A stretch of DNA of 64,000 nt from Edaphochlamys debaryana (taxonomy: Eukaryota; Chlorophyta; Chlorophyceae; Chlamydomonadales). The translations under genes were made by a program, and so were the position numbers. A model generated the notes under the pieces. That model worked only from the letters and a program-made list of their open reading frames with translations. It was not told where the DNA came from and searched no databases. Positions 45,201-56,524 of the stretch are shown piece by piece. The stretch lies in NCBI GenBank assembly GCA_016858145.1, contig JAEHOE010000001.1:3410001-3474000 (forward strand), in the 5' to 3' direction. The first letter of the stretch is position 1. Every line of letters starts with the position of its first letter.

Positions 45201-48200
45201 AGGGGCTCTGTACTGGCTCTCGTATGTGGGGTCCAGATGAAGGGTGCAGATTGACTTTAGCTCCTGGGCGCTCCTGGCGAGTGGGACCTGGGTTGTGGCC
45301 CCCAACTCACCACCTCTTCCCCGCCTCCCCCGCTGCCCACTCCCCCCTGCAGGCGAGCAGCTGGACCCCTCGGCCGCGGACGTGTTCACCACGGACCCCT
45401 TCGACGAGCCCGACTCGCGCCGCCTGGCGGACTCGCTCTACCTGGCTGACACCCTTTTCCAGCTGGGCGGAGAGCTGGGGCTGCGCGTGTGCAGGTGGGG
45501 CCTGACGGGGCTGTGGCAGAGGCGGTGGAGGGCGGGGGCATATGCTGCGCGCCCTCGTCGGCAGGCCCTCTCGTGCTGACCTGCTGCTGCCTCCCCCGCT
45601 TCTTCGAACACCTCCCTGACACTGTCCCGCCCCTGTCCCCTCTTCTCTCCCCGCCCCCCCAGGTACGCCCACGTGGACACGCTGCTGCTGGGCGGCCGCA
45701 ACCCCCTGTCGCTGGTGGCGGCGGCAGAGCAGATCCAGGCCTCCAAGGAGTACGCGGAGGAGGCGGTGAGCGCGGCCGCTGAGGCCATAGCACATGCGAC
45801 TGCATGGAGCGTGCTGTGCATAGCCGTCGCCCGAGCTGGGCTTGCATGAGCGGCCTCATGTCAGATCTCATTCGTCGCGAGCCCGTTGTCATGCCGGCCT
45901 TTGCTTGTATCTGTCGCGCAGGTCGCCGCCAAGGTTGCTGCCGAGGCCGCCGCCGCCGCCGCCGCGGCCGCGGCCGCCGACCCCGCCATCCAGAAGCGCG
46001 ACCGCTCCAAAAAGAAGGGCGGCTCTGTGGCCTCCGCCGTGGCGGCCGCCGCCGCCGCCGCGGCCGCCGCCGCCGCCGCCTACGAGCCCATGGGCAACGG
46101 CAACGGCGAGGGCGGCGCCGCCGAGGAGGTCATCATGATCGACCGCGTGGGCGACCCCACGCTGCTGTCGGACCTGTACGTGCAGCTGCTCAAGAACCTG
46201 CTGATGGACGTGTGGGAGGCCAGCGCCATGGCCCGCAACGAGCGCCGCTGGCTCGAGGTGCTGGAGGAGGGCTCCTGGGCAGAGGTGCTGCGGAGATACG
46301 CCATCGTGCGAGCGGGTGAGCGCGTGTCCGCGTGCAGCTCGCGTGCGCTGCACGGCAGTACGAGGGCTGGTGCTGGCTGGCCCGGTTTCGCAAGTAGCCG
46401 TCATCTGTCATCCCTCATTGCTAGCATCTTCGTGACAAAGACTTGGTCCTCCCCACCGTTCCCAGGCGCCGCCAACCGCGAGCCTCTGAGCCCCGCCGCC
46501 ATCTCCGCGCTGGCCTCGCTGGGCGCCAATGACGCCGAGGCGCTGCGGGGGGAGGAGCACGTGGCGCTGCTGCTGGTGCTGTGCGAGGACATCATGGAGA
46601 TGGAGCGCATGCGCAACTGGCTGCAGAGGCGACTGGTGCGGGGGGGGGGCGCGGGGGGGAAGGGAGCCTGGTGGGGCGGGGTCCCGGCGGACAAGGTACC
46701 ATCTGGCTTGATTGCTGCTGTAAATTTGGCGCCATAGTATTGTCCATGCTCTCGAAGCCCTCCACGCCTTGCCCCCTTGCCCCTCCCCCCAGGACTACGC
46801 CGCCACGGTGGCCACCTCCCTGCGCACTGAGATCGCCGACGGCCGCCAGCGCCTCAAGGAGCTGGGCGGGGGCGGCCGCGGCGCAGCGGACGGACGCAAG
46901 CGCAAGGGCCGAGACGACGTGAGCCGCGGGCGGGACTGGGCCTGCGGTGTCCTGGATGGGTCAGCAGCTGAGTGCAGTTACCGTACGTCAGACTTCCCTT
47001 CTCTCACCGTCGCTGATGCCATTTTGACGTGCACTCGCGCCCCTGCCCTCCCCTTCCGCTCCCCCAGGACGAGGGCGGCGGCGGCCGGGGCAAGAAGGTC
47101 AAGTTCTCGGGCGCCGCCGCCGCCGCAGCGGCCGCCGCGCACCTGGCCGCAGCCACGGCCGCTGCGGCGGTGGGCGAGGCGGGCGAGGACGAGGACGAGG
47201 AGGACCCCGAGGAGCCCTCCTGGGAGCTGCCCCCCGAGCTGGTGGAGTTCACGGGCGACCGCTCCGACCGCATCGCCCTCGCCAGCTTCAGGGCCCGGCA
47301 ACAGGTGCGGCGGCGGGATGATGGGTTGCGTTGCGGAGGATGTCATGGGGGCGCATCAGCGCCACGTGTTGAGGGGTGAAAGAGTCTGAACAACGGACTG
47401 ATGCCGCCACTGTGAAGCATTGTTTGCGGGCTTAGGCAAACCCCGGCCTATGTCCGTCAGGAATGAGGACGCCGAGCCCGACCCCCCTCCCGCTCCCTTC
47501 CTTCTCCGCAGGCCGCCCGGCAGCGCATCGAGAAGGTCCGCGCCCAGTGGAACGCCGACCAGAAGCGGCGCCAGAAGCGGAGGGAGCTGCGCGCCCGGGC
47601 CAACGAGTCCAATGAGGAGCGCGTGGCGAGGGAGCGGCGGGAGGCGGAGGAGGCGCTGGGCACGTGAGTCCCCTGCCGGGCGGGGGCCCTTCGCATCGCC
47701 GTCCGTCGCCTGCCCGCCGCACTGTCCTGTGCCCGTTCCTTCACCATCTCTGCCACCCCTACCTCTACCCCTATCTTCTCAACCTCCTTTGCTCCTGCCC
47801 ACCCACCCCCCCAACCAACCATCCAACCCCCGCAGGCGGCAGGAGGCTCTGGAGAAGGAGCTGGACCGCTGCATCGTGCGCCGCGCGCCCCTGGGCATGG
47901 ACCGGCACCACCGGCGCTACTGGTGGGGGCTGGCGGGGCTCAAGTCGGTGGTGCTGGTGGAGCACGCCGAGGGCTCCTGGTCGCTCATCGCCTCGCCCGA
48001 GCAGCTGGAGGGGCTCATGTACAGCCTGGACGTGCGGGTGAGGGGGCGGGGGGGGGGGAGAGGGGGAGTTACGGGGGCCGTGGAGAGGGGCATGCGCAGG
48101 TAGGAGAGACCGAGGGAGAGTTGAGACTGAGGGCTGTGTCACTGTGTGTGGCGCGGGGGCTAAGGGCTGTGGAGGCGAGCAGCGGGGGTCCAGCGCAGGG

Positions 48201-49626
48201 GCACCGCTAGGTAGCTAGATAAGCAGCGTCCACACCCTCTGCTGCGCGTGCTGTGCGTGCTGCGCTGCAGGGCGTGCGTGAGGGCGAGCTGCGGCGCTCC
48301 CTGGAGAAGGCGCACCCCACCATCCTGGCGGCCATGGGGCGCGTACGGCACCTGATCTCGAACGGCGAGGCGGCCGAGGCGGCGGCCTCCGCCATCGAGG
48401 ACAACGCGGACGCCATGGTGGGGATCACGGGGTCCCTGGAGGACCCCGCTGAGGTGGCGGCGCAGGGCGGCTACCAACTGCCCGGGCCCCTGGCGGGCCC
48501 CTACCGGGCCACCAGCCTCCGGCAGTTGGTCGACATGGTGGTGGACATGACCACGCACGCCGAGCAGGAGCTCATCCCGGGGCCGCCGCGCGGGTGGCAG
48601 GACTGGCGCGACCGCTTCACGGGCGTGGCGGAGGGCGGGGACCTGGACCCGGAGTGGCTGGCGGAAGACGAAGCGGCGGAGGCGGCCAGCCGGGCGGCGG
48701 CGGTCGAGGCGGCCCGCGCGGCGGCGCTGGCCGAGGGGCAGGACCCGGACGCGGCGGCGGCGCGGGTGGAGGCGGAGCGTGCGGCGGCGGAGGCGGCGGG
48801 GCCCGCTCCGGAGCTGCGGCGCGTGTACAACCAGCTGCGGCGGCGGCTGCTGGAGCTGCAGCGCTGGTTCTTCAACCACTCGCAGCAGGAGGGGCACCCG
48901 CGCTTCCTGGAGAACATGCCGGCGCCGGGGGGGACCACCACGGCCAAGGGGGACAAGGGCGGCGCGGGCGGGGCCGCGGGCGCGGGCGGCGAGGCGGGCG
49001 ATGCGTCGGGCCTGCCCGGCGCGACCCCTGGGGAGGGCGTGGGTGAGGGCGGCGAGGGTGGCAGCAGCGACTCTGAGGGCGAGGAGGACGGGCGCGGGCC
49101 CAGTGAAGCGCCCGCGGACGGCGACGAGGAGGGCGAGGAGGAGCGCCAGCGCAAGGAGCGGGTGAGCGAGCGCCCCTGGGTCCTGGGTGCCGCCTCTTAG
49201 CCCCCCCCCCACTCCCCCTCTCCGCTACCCACCACCGCCCTACGCTCTGCACCACCACCCTCCTCTCCCCCCACCCAACGCCCTCTCCACCTCGCTCTCT
49301 CCCTTGCCCCTTCGCTCACCCCGCTCTCTCCTCCTCTCTGCCCCCCGCAGCTCCGGCGGCGCCCCGAGGCGCCCGTGGTCCCCGACGACTCGCCCGAGCT
49401 GGTGGACCGCGACCTCACCCGCGACGAGGAGAAGTCGCGCTCCTCCAACGGCTTCTGCCGCCACTTCATGTGGCGCAGCCGCAAGGAGCAGGCCAGCTGG
49501 GTGGGCATGGCCGACAAGGCCATCACGGCGCCCCGCCTCGCCTACTGCGCCGCCACGCTGCACTTCCACTCGGCGGGGCTGCTGGGGATCACGCTCAAGT
49601 GGGCCAAGAAGCCAAAGAAGCACTGA
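41947..49626 (+). CDS. WAC-DDT-WHIM chromatin remodeller subunit (ACF1/Itc1-like ISWI partner)
   Basis: Twenty-one exons close in frame to 1,408 aa: 41947-42199, 42280-42437, 42555-42699, 42947-43080, 43289-43384, 43538-43609, 43710-43802, 44001-44065, 44195-44276, 44589-44863, 45029-45189, 45353-45494, 45663-45765, 45922-46315, 46466-46635, 46793-46918, 47068-47304, 47512-47663, 47836-48037, 48271-49161, 49351-49626. The start MPLLGRKPW is the hallmark start of WAC domains, followed by YVVRFTGEIFQDYDAF and WTCAATGTAGLTFEAA. Residues about 240-313 look like a HARE-HTH. An AT-hook (RGRPRK) is at 329-334 and an Ala-rich coiled coil at 367-458. A DDT domain spans about 515-690, interrupted by an Ala-rich insert. 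WHIM2/WSD motifs include PLGMDRHHRRYWWG (971-984), and the C-terminus is basic. WAC binds DNA and DDT/WHIM bind the ISWI ATPase, so the likely role is nucleosome spacing in the nucleus. Confidence 0.92.
42846..42877. repeat. Three tandem copies of a 10-bp unit (GGACCAACST)
   Basis: Three direct 10-bp units (GGACCAACCT, GGACCAACGT, GGACCAACCT) lie in the intron between 42699 and 42947 of the WAC-DDT gene. Confidence 0.85.
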
Positions 49627-51076
49627 GTGGCGTTGGGGGAGAGGGCGGGGGCGGGGGCGGGTTGGGGCGGGGGCGGGCAAGGTGAACTGGACAGGTGAGC
49701 GAGCGGCGCAAGGCGGCAGACCGGGGGGCAGCGTTGGGGGGAGGCAACGCTGGGCATGGGGCGGCAGAGAAAGGAAGTCTCTGGGGAGGGCTTGGCGGGG
49801 GCCGAATTCCTGCAAGACGGCGTCTGGGTGCGGACGGAGCTCTTGAGACGAGGCAGGGGCGCCCGAAGGTGTGCGTGCGACAGACGAAGGTCCCAAGCTG
49901 GGCGCTCGTGTTGGAGAGCACGCTGGAGGACGAACAGGGTGAATGCGAGGGCCGGGGCTAGGGACTCATGCCTGGCAGAGGACGAGAAGAAACATTACAC
50001 GACTTAGCGAGCTACCAAGACGGGTCGGAGGGATGATGTTCGGCAGAATGTGGGGAAGGGAGGACAAATCTAACTCAGAGCTGCTGCCGGTTCGGCGGCC
50101 CTTGAGCGGTGTATAGTTAGATGGACTGTGGATGCGGGCGTGATATGGTTGTGCGGGTAAAAGTTTTGCACCGCACGCCCTGCGCTCGTGCGCACTCTCT
50201 TGGTTGTACCGTGTGGGGACTAGCGCCTTCCCATTGACGCGCGGGTTCCGGTGTCAAACTTGAGGGACCTTGGGGCAATGGGGATGTTGGACGGGTGTTT
50301 CGGGGGAGAGAAGAGCACATAGCATACGAGTAGGACGGCATCTGAGCTTCACAGTTGCTGCCGCAGTCAGAGGCCGTGATGCTTCTTTGGTTGCTTGTTG
50401 ACCGACGATTGGACTCGACTGGACCTGTCCATGCAGCATCTGTAGCTGGGCCGGGAGGCAAAGTTCGAAGCCAGGTGGGGCGTCGAAGGACCGGATCGGG
50501 CCCAGGTCGATGTTCAATGAGCGGGAGGTAGATTGGACAGGGTAGGCGACAGGGCTCTGCGGATCCTGGCTGACGGGTGTTGGGCCAGCCAGTCAGGGGT
50601 GCTTCATCCCTTCATCCGAGTGCGGGGCCTGGGTGCCAACTGCCTGCGGGCACCGGCCAGCGCCGCGCCGCGCCGTGGTGGGCGGATGGATGTGCGGATG
50701 CAGAAATTACATGAAGTGGGCCTCGGCCCTTTGAGGCTCGGAGTCGTTGTGGTGCTAGAGTGATCTCACAAAGGCGTGGTGGCTGGTGCGGCCGGCTAGC
50801 AATCCTGGCATGTGTAAGCAAGCTTTTGGACAGGAGGCGCCAGTGTCTCTGCGCATAGCAAAGCCAAGGGCCCTCGAGGTGCACGCAACGCACATGCGAC
50901 AAGCGAAGTGAGAGTAAGGCATGGCGTTTGCACCAGGCACCAGCCGCCTGCATCGGGTGCGGGAGGGCGAGGGGATTGAGGAGCGGTGCGTGCGGGAAGT
51001 TGGGCGGGAACTAGCGCACGACTGCACGAACGCCCATAACCCGCAACAACGTATTCTTTGATAAAGCGGTATAAGC
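49627..51076 (+). other. Intergenic: 3' UTR of the WAC-DDT gene and promoter of the dehydrogenase gene
   Basis: About 1.45 kb without a supported exon. Both neighbours are on the plus strand. GATAAAGCGGTATAAGC precedes the ATG at 51077 directly and could hold a TATA-like element. Confidence 0.5.
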
Positions 51077-53739
51077 ATGTCTCAGCTTGAGAAGCACCCC
51101 GCGTACCCCGCTGAGAAGGACCATGGACCCGCTGTGGTCTGTGTTACTGGGGTCACTGGTTTTGTTTGCGGTGAGCTGCTTACATAGGATTAGCTGGAGC
51201 AGAGGTGGCTGTTCCTGGGAGCCCTCGCGTTCAATCAGCTGCGATGCATGTCCAGCAGACCAGGGCAAGAACGCAGGGAACGTCTCTCTGCTATATTTGC
51301 AGGTCCGATCGTCGCGAGGCTGCTGGAACTGGGACACACGGTCCACGGCACCTGCCGTGCGCCAGAGAAGGCAAGAGTGGGCAGCACGGGTCACACACGG
51401 TCTGGATTTGAGGGAGCCCTAATACGGGGATTGGACCAGCAAGGGGATTGGTAGACTGGATCGACCGCACAGGGGTTGGAGGGCTGACCAGTTGAGGGGG
51501 GGCAAGAACCGGGGGGGTGTCCTGATCGTGGAAGTGCTAACCGGTATCCATCCCGTGTCACCCCTCCGAGAAGGCCGACACGGTTGCCCACCTGACCTCC
51601 CTCCCCGGCGCTGCCGAGCGCCTCAAACTCTTCAAGGCCGACCTCACCGGCCCCGAGGGCAGGTGCGCCGGGAGGGGTAGCCGCGCCGGCAGCCCGTGGG
51701 CGGGAGCGCGGGGCAGCCGGGGTGCGGTTGGATTGGAACCGCCGTCTGGCACCCCACTCCGTTTCATCGAGACCCTTTCAGACGCACTCAGTAACCCCCT
51801 GACCCCTGCTGCGCTGCCCCGTCCGCAGCTTCGATGAGGCCATGCAGGGCTGCGACTACGTCATCCACACCGCCTCGCCCTACATTGTGAACATCAAGCC
51901 CGGGGAGGCCAAGGCGCGGCTGCTTGACCCGGCGGTTCACGGCACCGCCAGTGTACTGGGTGAGGCGGAGGGGACAGCGGAAAGGGCCTCTGCTGGAGTG
52001 CGCACGGAGCGCTGTTCATGAAGAGGTCAGGGGGACACGTGCGGGCGGGCGCTTCCATGCAGGCTCTGTCAACCGCACCCCTTCCGTTAAGCGGGTGGTG
52101 CTCACCAGCTCCTGCGCCGCCATCTACGGCAACCCCTCGGAGCGGGGCCAGGGCCACGTGTACACAGAAGAGGATTGGAACCCCACGGCCAGTGAGACGA
52201 CGTTGCCTTACTATTATTCGAAAAAACTTGCCGAGGAGAAGGCGTGGGAGATGGCCACGGCGCAGGTGAGGGGCCGGTGTGTGGGGTGACGGGATGAGGA
52301 CTACTTGTGCTCTTCCATGGACCCTTCTTGAGACGGGGCCCGCGCAGCGTCCTGAGCCTTTGTCCCCCCTAATCCTACCGAGCTACACCTGGTGCATTAA
52401 GGAGCAGCCTCGAGGCCTGAGTCTTGATAAGGGGTTCTTGCTTCTGGGCCTGTTGCGCCCGGGGGTGCACGAGCTGAAGCAGTGCGCAGCCCTATCAACT
52501 CGCAAGAGCACGCCAAGCGCACCAGTTGCTCTGCCTCCCACCCGCCCCCAGGACCGGTGGACGCTGGTGGTGATCAACCCGGCGGCCATCATGGGGCCGC
52601 CCCTGTCCAGCCGCAGCGACGGCGAGTCGGTGAGTGGGCGACGGCCGATGCCCGCACGCGCCTCCTGGCTTCACGGCACAGCGGGACGTAGTCCTCGTCG
52701 CCAGTGACCGCACCTGCTGATCCCGGGCTTCCGAGGGATCGTGATTGCTTGCGCTAGGCGCACGAAGGGCCATGTGTGGTTGCACTGCTGCAGGCAGCTG
52801 TCAGTCCTCTCTGTACCTTGCACTTGGCGCCTCCCCCTGCCCATTCCCCGACCCTTCCCCCCTGCACCCTCCCCTCAGCTGGGCATGATCACCAAGATCC
52901 TGACCGGCAAGGCCTACCCCCTGTGCCCCCACATGGGCGTGGGCATGGTCGACATTCGGGACGTGGCGGCGGCGCACTCCCTGGCCATGGTGCACCCGGG
53001 GGCGCAGGGCAGGTGGGGGCCGGGGGCGCCTGGCTTGCGGCCAGGGCGAGCTCGAGGGCCTGCGGCCACGGAGATGGGGGGCCGGTTGCTGGAGGAAAGG
53101 AAAGGAAGGGGCAGGCGTATGCCGGAGCTGCTGCGCAATTGTCCCCCGTTGGTATCCCCCGACCCTGCGGGACGTGGACCGCGCCGGCACGGACGCTTTC
53201 GGTGGCCACTGCGTGCGCCACAGTGCGGCGGCCCAACCCCATCTCACCTGTGTCCCCCTCTCTTTCGCCCTCTCCCCCCCTGCCCCTCCAAGGTACATCT
53301 GCGTGTGCCGCTCCATCTGGTTCGCTGAGATCGCCCGCGTCATCAAGGAGGCCTACCCCGACTCCCACCTCAAGCCGCCCGTGGGCTCGGCGCCCAAGTG
53401 GCTGCTGTGGGCGGTGGGGCCCGCAATCGGGCTGCCGCGAGACATGGTCACGTGAGTGCGGGGCCGCAGACGTAGACTGAGGACGGCGTTGGGGCCTAGG
53501 GGCTTGGTGCAAGGTCAACTCGTTATCGTCGTGAGCTTGCTACGAAGCCGTCGTGACCGACTCCTGGCCTGACTCGTGACCCCACACGCTGTCCCTGCAG
53601 CAACCTGGTGGGCCAATGCCCCCACTTCAATAACTCCAAGATCCAGGCCGAGCTTGGATTCAGCTTCTCGCCCATCGAGAAAGCCATCAGCGACGCGGTT
53701 GAGGCCATGCTGAGGCTGGGCATTGCCAAGCCCTTCTGA
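51077..53739 (+). CDS. NAD(P)-dependent epimerase/dehydratase of the DFR/CCR-like (SDR108E) family
   Basis: Nine exons, 51077-51170, 51303-51370, 51574-51662, 51829-51959, 52063-52265, 52552-52629, 52879-53012, 53293-53451 and 53601-53739, join in frame to 364 aa. The Rossmann motif is VCVTGVTGFVCGPIVARLLE (TGxxGxxxG). Then follow LFKADLTGPEGSFDEAMQGC and VIHTASPY, VVLTSSCAAIYGNP with the catalytic Ser region, and YYYSKKLAEEKAWEMA with the YxxxK pair. IGPP-like INPAAIMGPPLSSR and the C-terminal SKIQAELGFSFSPIEKAI are also typical. Land-plant relatives reduce dihydroflavonols or cinnamoyl-CoAs; algae lack those pathways, so the substrate is unknown. Intron 2 starts with GC (GAGAAG then GCAAGA) and ends at AAG before 51574. 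The N-terminus has no transit peptide, so a cytosolic location is likely. Confidence 0.92.
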
Positions 53740-53978
53740 GGAGGAGGGCTTGCATGAGGGGAAGCCAGAGTGAAGGAGTGTAGCGACCGGTGAGGCGGTG
53801 CATTGGAGGGGTGCTGTGAGGTGAGGGAGGGGTGGGGCGAGGTGGGGGACAAGGCAGTGCGGCTTGGCGAGGGTAGGAGGCATGAGTGGAGCTGGCGAGC
53901 CGTGAGCGTGTGATTGACGACTGATGAGTTGAGGCGGCGAGAGGCACAGACATGCTGGCATTGGCCTTTGGCCTTTGA
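53740..53978 (+). other. 3' flank of the dehydrogenase gene up to the duplication border
   Basis: This is the probable 3' UTR. Just before the duplication border at 53979 there is TTGGCCTTTGGCCTTTGAT, a short direct repeat, which may mark the breakpoint. Confidence 0.4.
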
Positions 53979-54466
53979 TAGCGCATCGGGGGCGGAGGTG
54001 GGGAGTGGACAGTGGAGAAGACGAGGGCGCCCCTCCAAGCCAGCCCGCACTTGAGGGCCCGCATGCCACGGTACAGAATCAATCAGCCCGCCGAGTGAGG
54101 GTCTCGCTGAGCGCGCCCTGCGCATAGGTGGCTGCGCCTGAGGGCAGCAATTTGAAAGTAGCGATGCCTCTGCTGGGGCGCAAGCCGTGGGCGCCTAGTG
54201 CACCGACGGCTCCTGACCATGCGTCGACTGCGGACGGGCAGGGTCTGTACGTAGTGCGCTTCACGGGGGAGATATTTCAAGACTACGATGCTTTCGTGAC
54301 GGCGATGGAGCAGTACAGGACGCCGCAGTGGACGTGCGCAGCGACCGGCACCGCGGGGCTCACCTTTGAGGCTGCTCTGCAGAGCGAGCAGGAGGCCAAC
54401 CAGCTGCTGCAGCAGTGTAAGGAGGGATGGGGGCGCGGCTGGGGGTGATGTGTGCGAGCTCTTATC
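53979..54466 (+). pseudogene. Truncated duplicate of the WAC-DDT gene 5' end (promoter, exon 1, start of intron 1)
   Basis: The block repeats 41761-42249 in direct orientation about 12.2 kb downstream, right after the dehydrogenase gene. In the WAC exon only two codons differ (Ile to Thr and Val to Leu), and the donor GTAAGG is kept. The copy breaks off in intron 1 after GAGCTCTTATC; no later exon of the gene follows. Read without splicing, the ORF from the ATG at 54164 ends at a stop at 54446-54448 after 94 codons and encodes the WAC core only. Because the promoter was copied too it may still be transcribed, but it cannot make the full protein. Confidence 0.92.
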
Positions 54467-55549
54467 TCATAGGGGGCAGACACTCCAGGGCTGTTGAGCT
54501 GGTGCGCGTGACGACGAGCTGTCCCGTGTGGAAGCCGTCGTCCTCGCTTTGAGGCCCGAGTAAGCACTGTCGGAGATGGGGGACCGTTGAGGCAGGCCGG
54601 CACCAGGCCCCACACGCATTGGCTGTGGGAAGCACCAGCCTGCTCGCGCAGCCGCAATGCCTGCGCGCATGCATGCAAACTTAAACGTGCACGATGACCC
54701 CTCGCGATGATCCCAAGCCCTGGTCCTTCGCCCGCAACAGCCAACAATGCAATCTTGAAGTCTAACTCAGCAGTATGCCGTGGAATTGCAACTCAGCCTC
54801 GCCCTGAAGCATCCGACACGCCCCGGTCGACGCCGACCGCTCTAGGAGGCCGTGATGGTGGGCAAGACCACCTGCAAATGCGTTGGCAGCCGTGCCAACA
54901 CGTGCTGCTCCCACAAGGCGAGGTCATGAAGCTTATCACGCGACGTAAGGGCACCAACGCCCTCCGTGCTTCATGTTCCCTTGGGGTGTGTCCAGTCCAA
55001 GCCCCTATGCCACCGCGCATCCCGATCAATCCCACGGCCAAGCAACGCAATGTCCCAAAGACTTATCAAAGAATCACATGACCAGCGGAGCCCCCAATTC
55101 GCAGTCGCATGCACCCAAAGCCCTTGGAGCGCCAAACAGCCTGTGATCCGCGGTACCTGACTACAGGCCCTTCCGGGATCCCCCCGCACAAAACAGTCTT
55201 GAACCAAACCTGCCTCTACTAAGGCAGCTGTCTTGAAAGACATGCCGCACGCCCACGCGGAAGTGAGCAGCAGACCGCCACTTGCAAGCTTCCGCACATT
55301 GCTTTCGTGGTCCGGGCCCCACATGATCCTAGGCGAATCGCTCCTCGCCCGCCCCCCACCCCAATCGCATGGCATTCGTTTAGCATCCCCAATACAACAG
55401 CTAGATAGCTTAGATACGCTTTTAGGTGCTAATAGTCGTGGATATGGAGTCATATGCACTCTGCAGGATATCACTCTGGGCTCTCTGCGTGCAGCAGCCG
55501 CTCCAACAACCTCAAGCAAAACATCCCCCGCCCCCGCCCCCGCTGCCTA
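54467..55549. other. Intergenic, nothing recognised
   Basis: The stretch has a lower GC content than the genes (for example 55380-55470). No exon, tRNA or transposon end is recognised. It begins where the duplicated block stops. Confidence 0.45.
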
Positions 55550-55753
55550 CTACTTGGACCTCGGCTTGCCCGTCTTGGCCGCCGAGATGCGGGCCTTGTG
55601 CTTCTCCGACAGCGGCTTGCTCGGCTTGCCCGTCGTGGCCGCCGAGATGCGGGCCTTGGTGGCCTCCGACTGGTGCCTGCCCGTCAGGGCCTGCGCGTAG
55701 GTGTTGGCCAGGTTCCGCGAGGCGAGCGGCTCGAGGCACGAACCCCCCGACGA
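55550..55753 (-). CDS. NUMOD3-repeat coding segment (gene fragment or terminal exon)
   Basis: The minus-strand frame between a TGA at 55754-55756 and a TAG at 55550-55552 encodes about 66 residues. It includes GRHQSEATKARISAATTGKP and LSEKHKARISAAKTGKPRSK, two units of the NUMOD3 pattern (S-E-x-T/H-K-x-x-I-S-x-A-x-x-G). NUMOD3 is a DNA-binding helix module of GIY-YIG and HNH homing endonucleases and also occurs alone in algal and viral proteins. No ATG precedes it in frame. It may be the last exon of a gene whose acceptor is TACGCGCAG at about 55700, or a remnant. No nuclease domain is seen nearby. Confidence 0.55.
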   Translation of the reverse strand, partial: SSGGSCLEPLASRNLANTYAQALTGRHQSEATKARISAATTGKPSKPLSEKHKARISAAKTGKPRSK

Positions 55754-56524
55754 TCACCCCGCCCTTCATCCCCGTGCACCGATAAGGGCGAAGCATCTGA
55801 TCCGCAGCTGGTACTGTAGCCTCCAAACATCGCCCCCGCTCGCATGACATCTTGACCTTGCTTAGTCTGCGTACGGCTGGCTCAGAGAGGGGATGCATGC
55901 TGGGACTCGAGCCGCAGCTGCCCTGACCGCCTCTATAGCCCCGTCATAGCTCTAGTAAGGAGGATCAAGTGAACACGCACGGCGTGGCTCGACAGCAAGG
56001 TAGTGTGACCGAGGCACGCGAAAGCCCCAACAAGGGTCAGTGCCGCGCCTCTGTCAACCGCTGCTGTGGATTGCCCAAACGCGTTATACCACAATCTCAA
56101 GACCGGCGTGGTATTACTAGGTAGGCCACAGCCAATCGGGCAAAACACCATCCGACCAACAATAAATGACTGCGCTGCTCCTCACCTTGGGAGCTCCTTC
56201 CAGGAACGCGACGTGTTCAGGCAGCCGCGTATGGAGTCGGCATAAGCAAACGGACGAACCGTTAAGGAACAAATGCCCTCTCTCACTGTAGCGTAACGCT
56301 GCTCGAAGACTCCTGTGCGCCTCTTGTATGTATCTCCACGGGAGCGCGCCTGAGCACAGGCGCCGGCGCCCCGCGCAGGTGGTGGATTCTACCGGTCTTC
56401 ATCCTCTGCGGTCTGAAACTCTTCCTGGGGTCCTGGCTGCACAGCGGCGCCCCGTGTATGCCCCGCCCTGCCCCGTTGGCCTCGGCCGCGCTACCGCGGC
56501 CGCTGCTCCTGCCGCACTCGCCCA
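55754..56524. other. Intergenic between the NUMOD3 segment and the pseudokinase 3' end
   Basis: No supported exon is found. It should include the 3' UTR of the minus-strand pseudokinase gene, and possibly an upstream exon of the NUMOD3 gene, which I could not identify. Confidence 0.4.
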
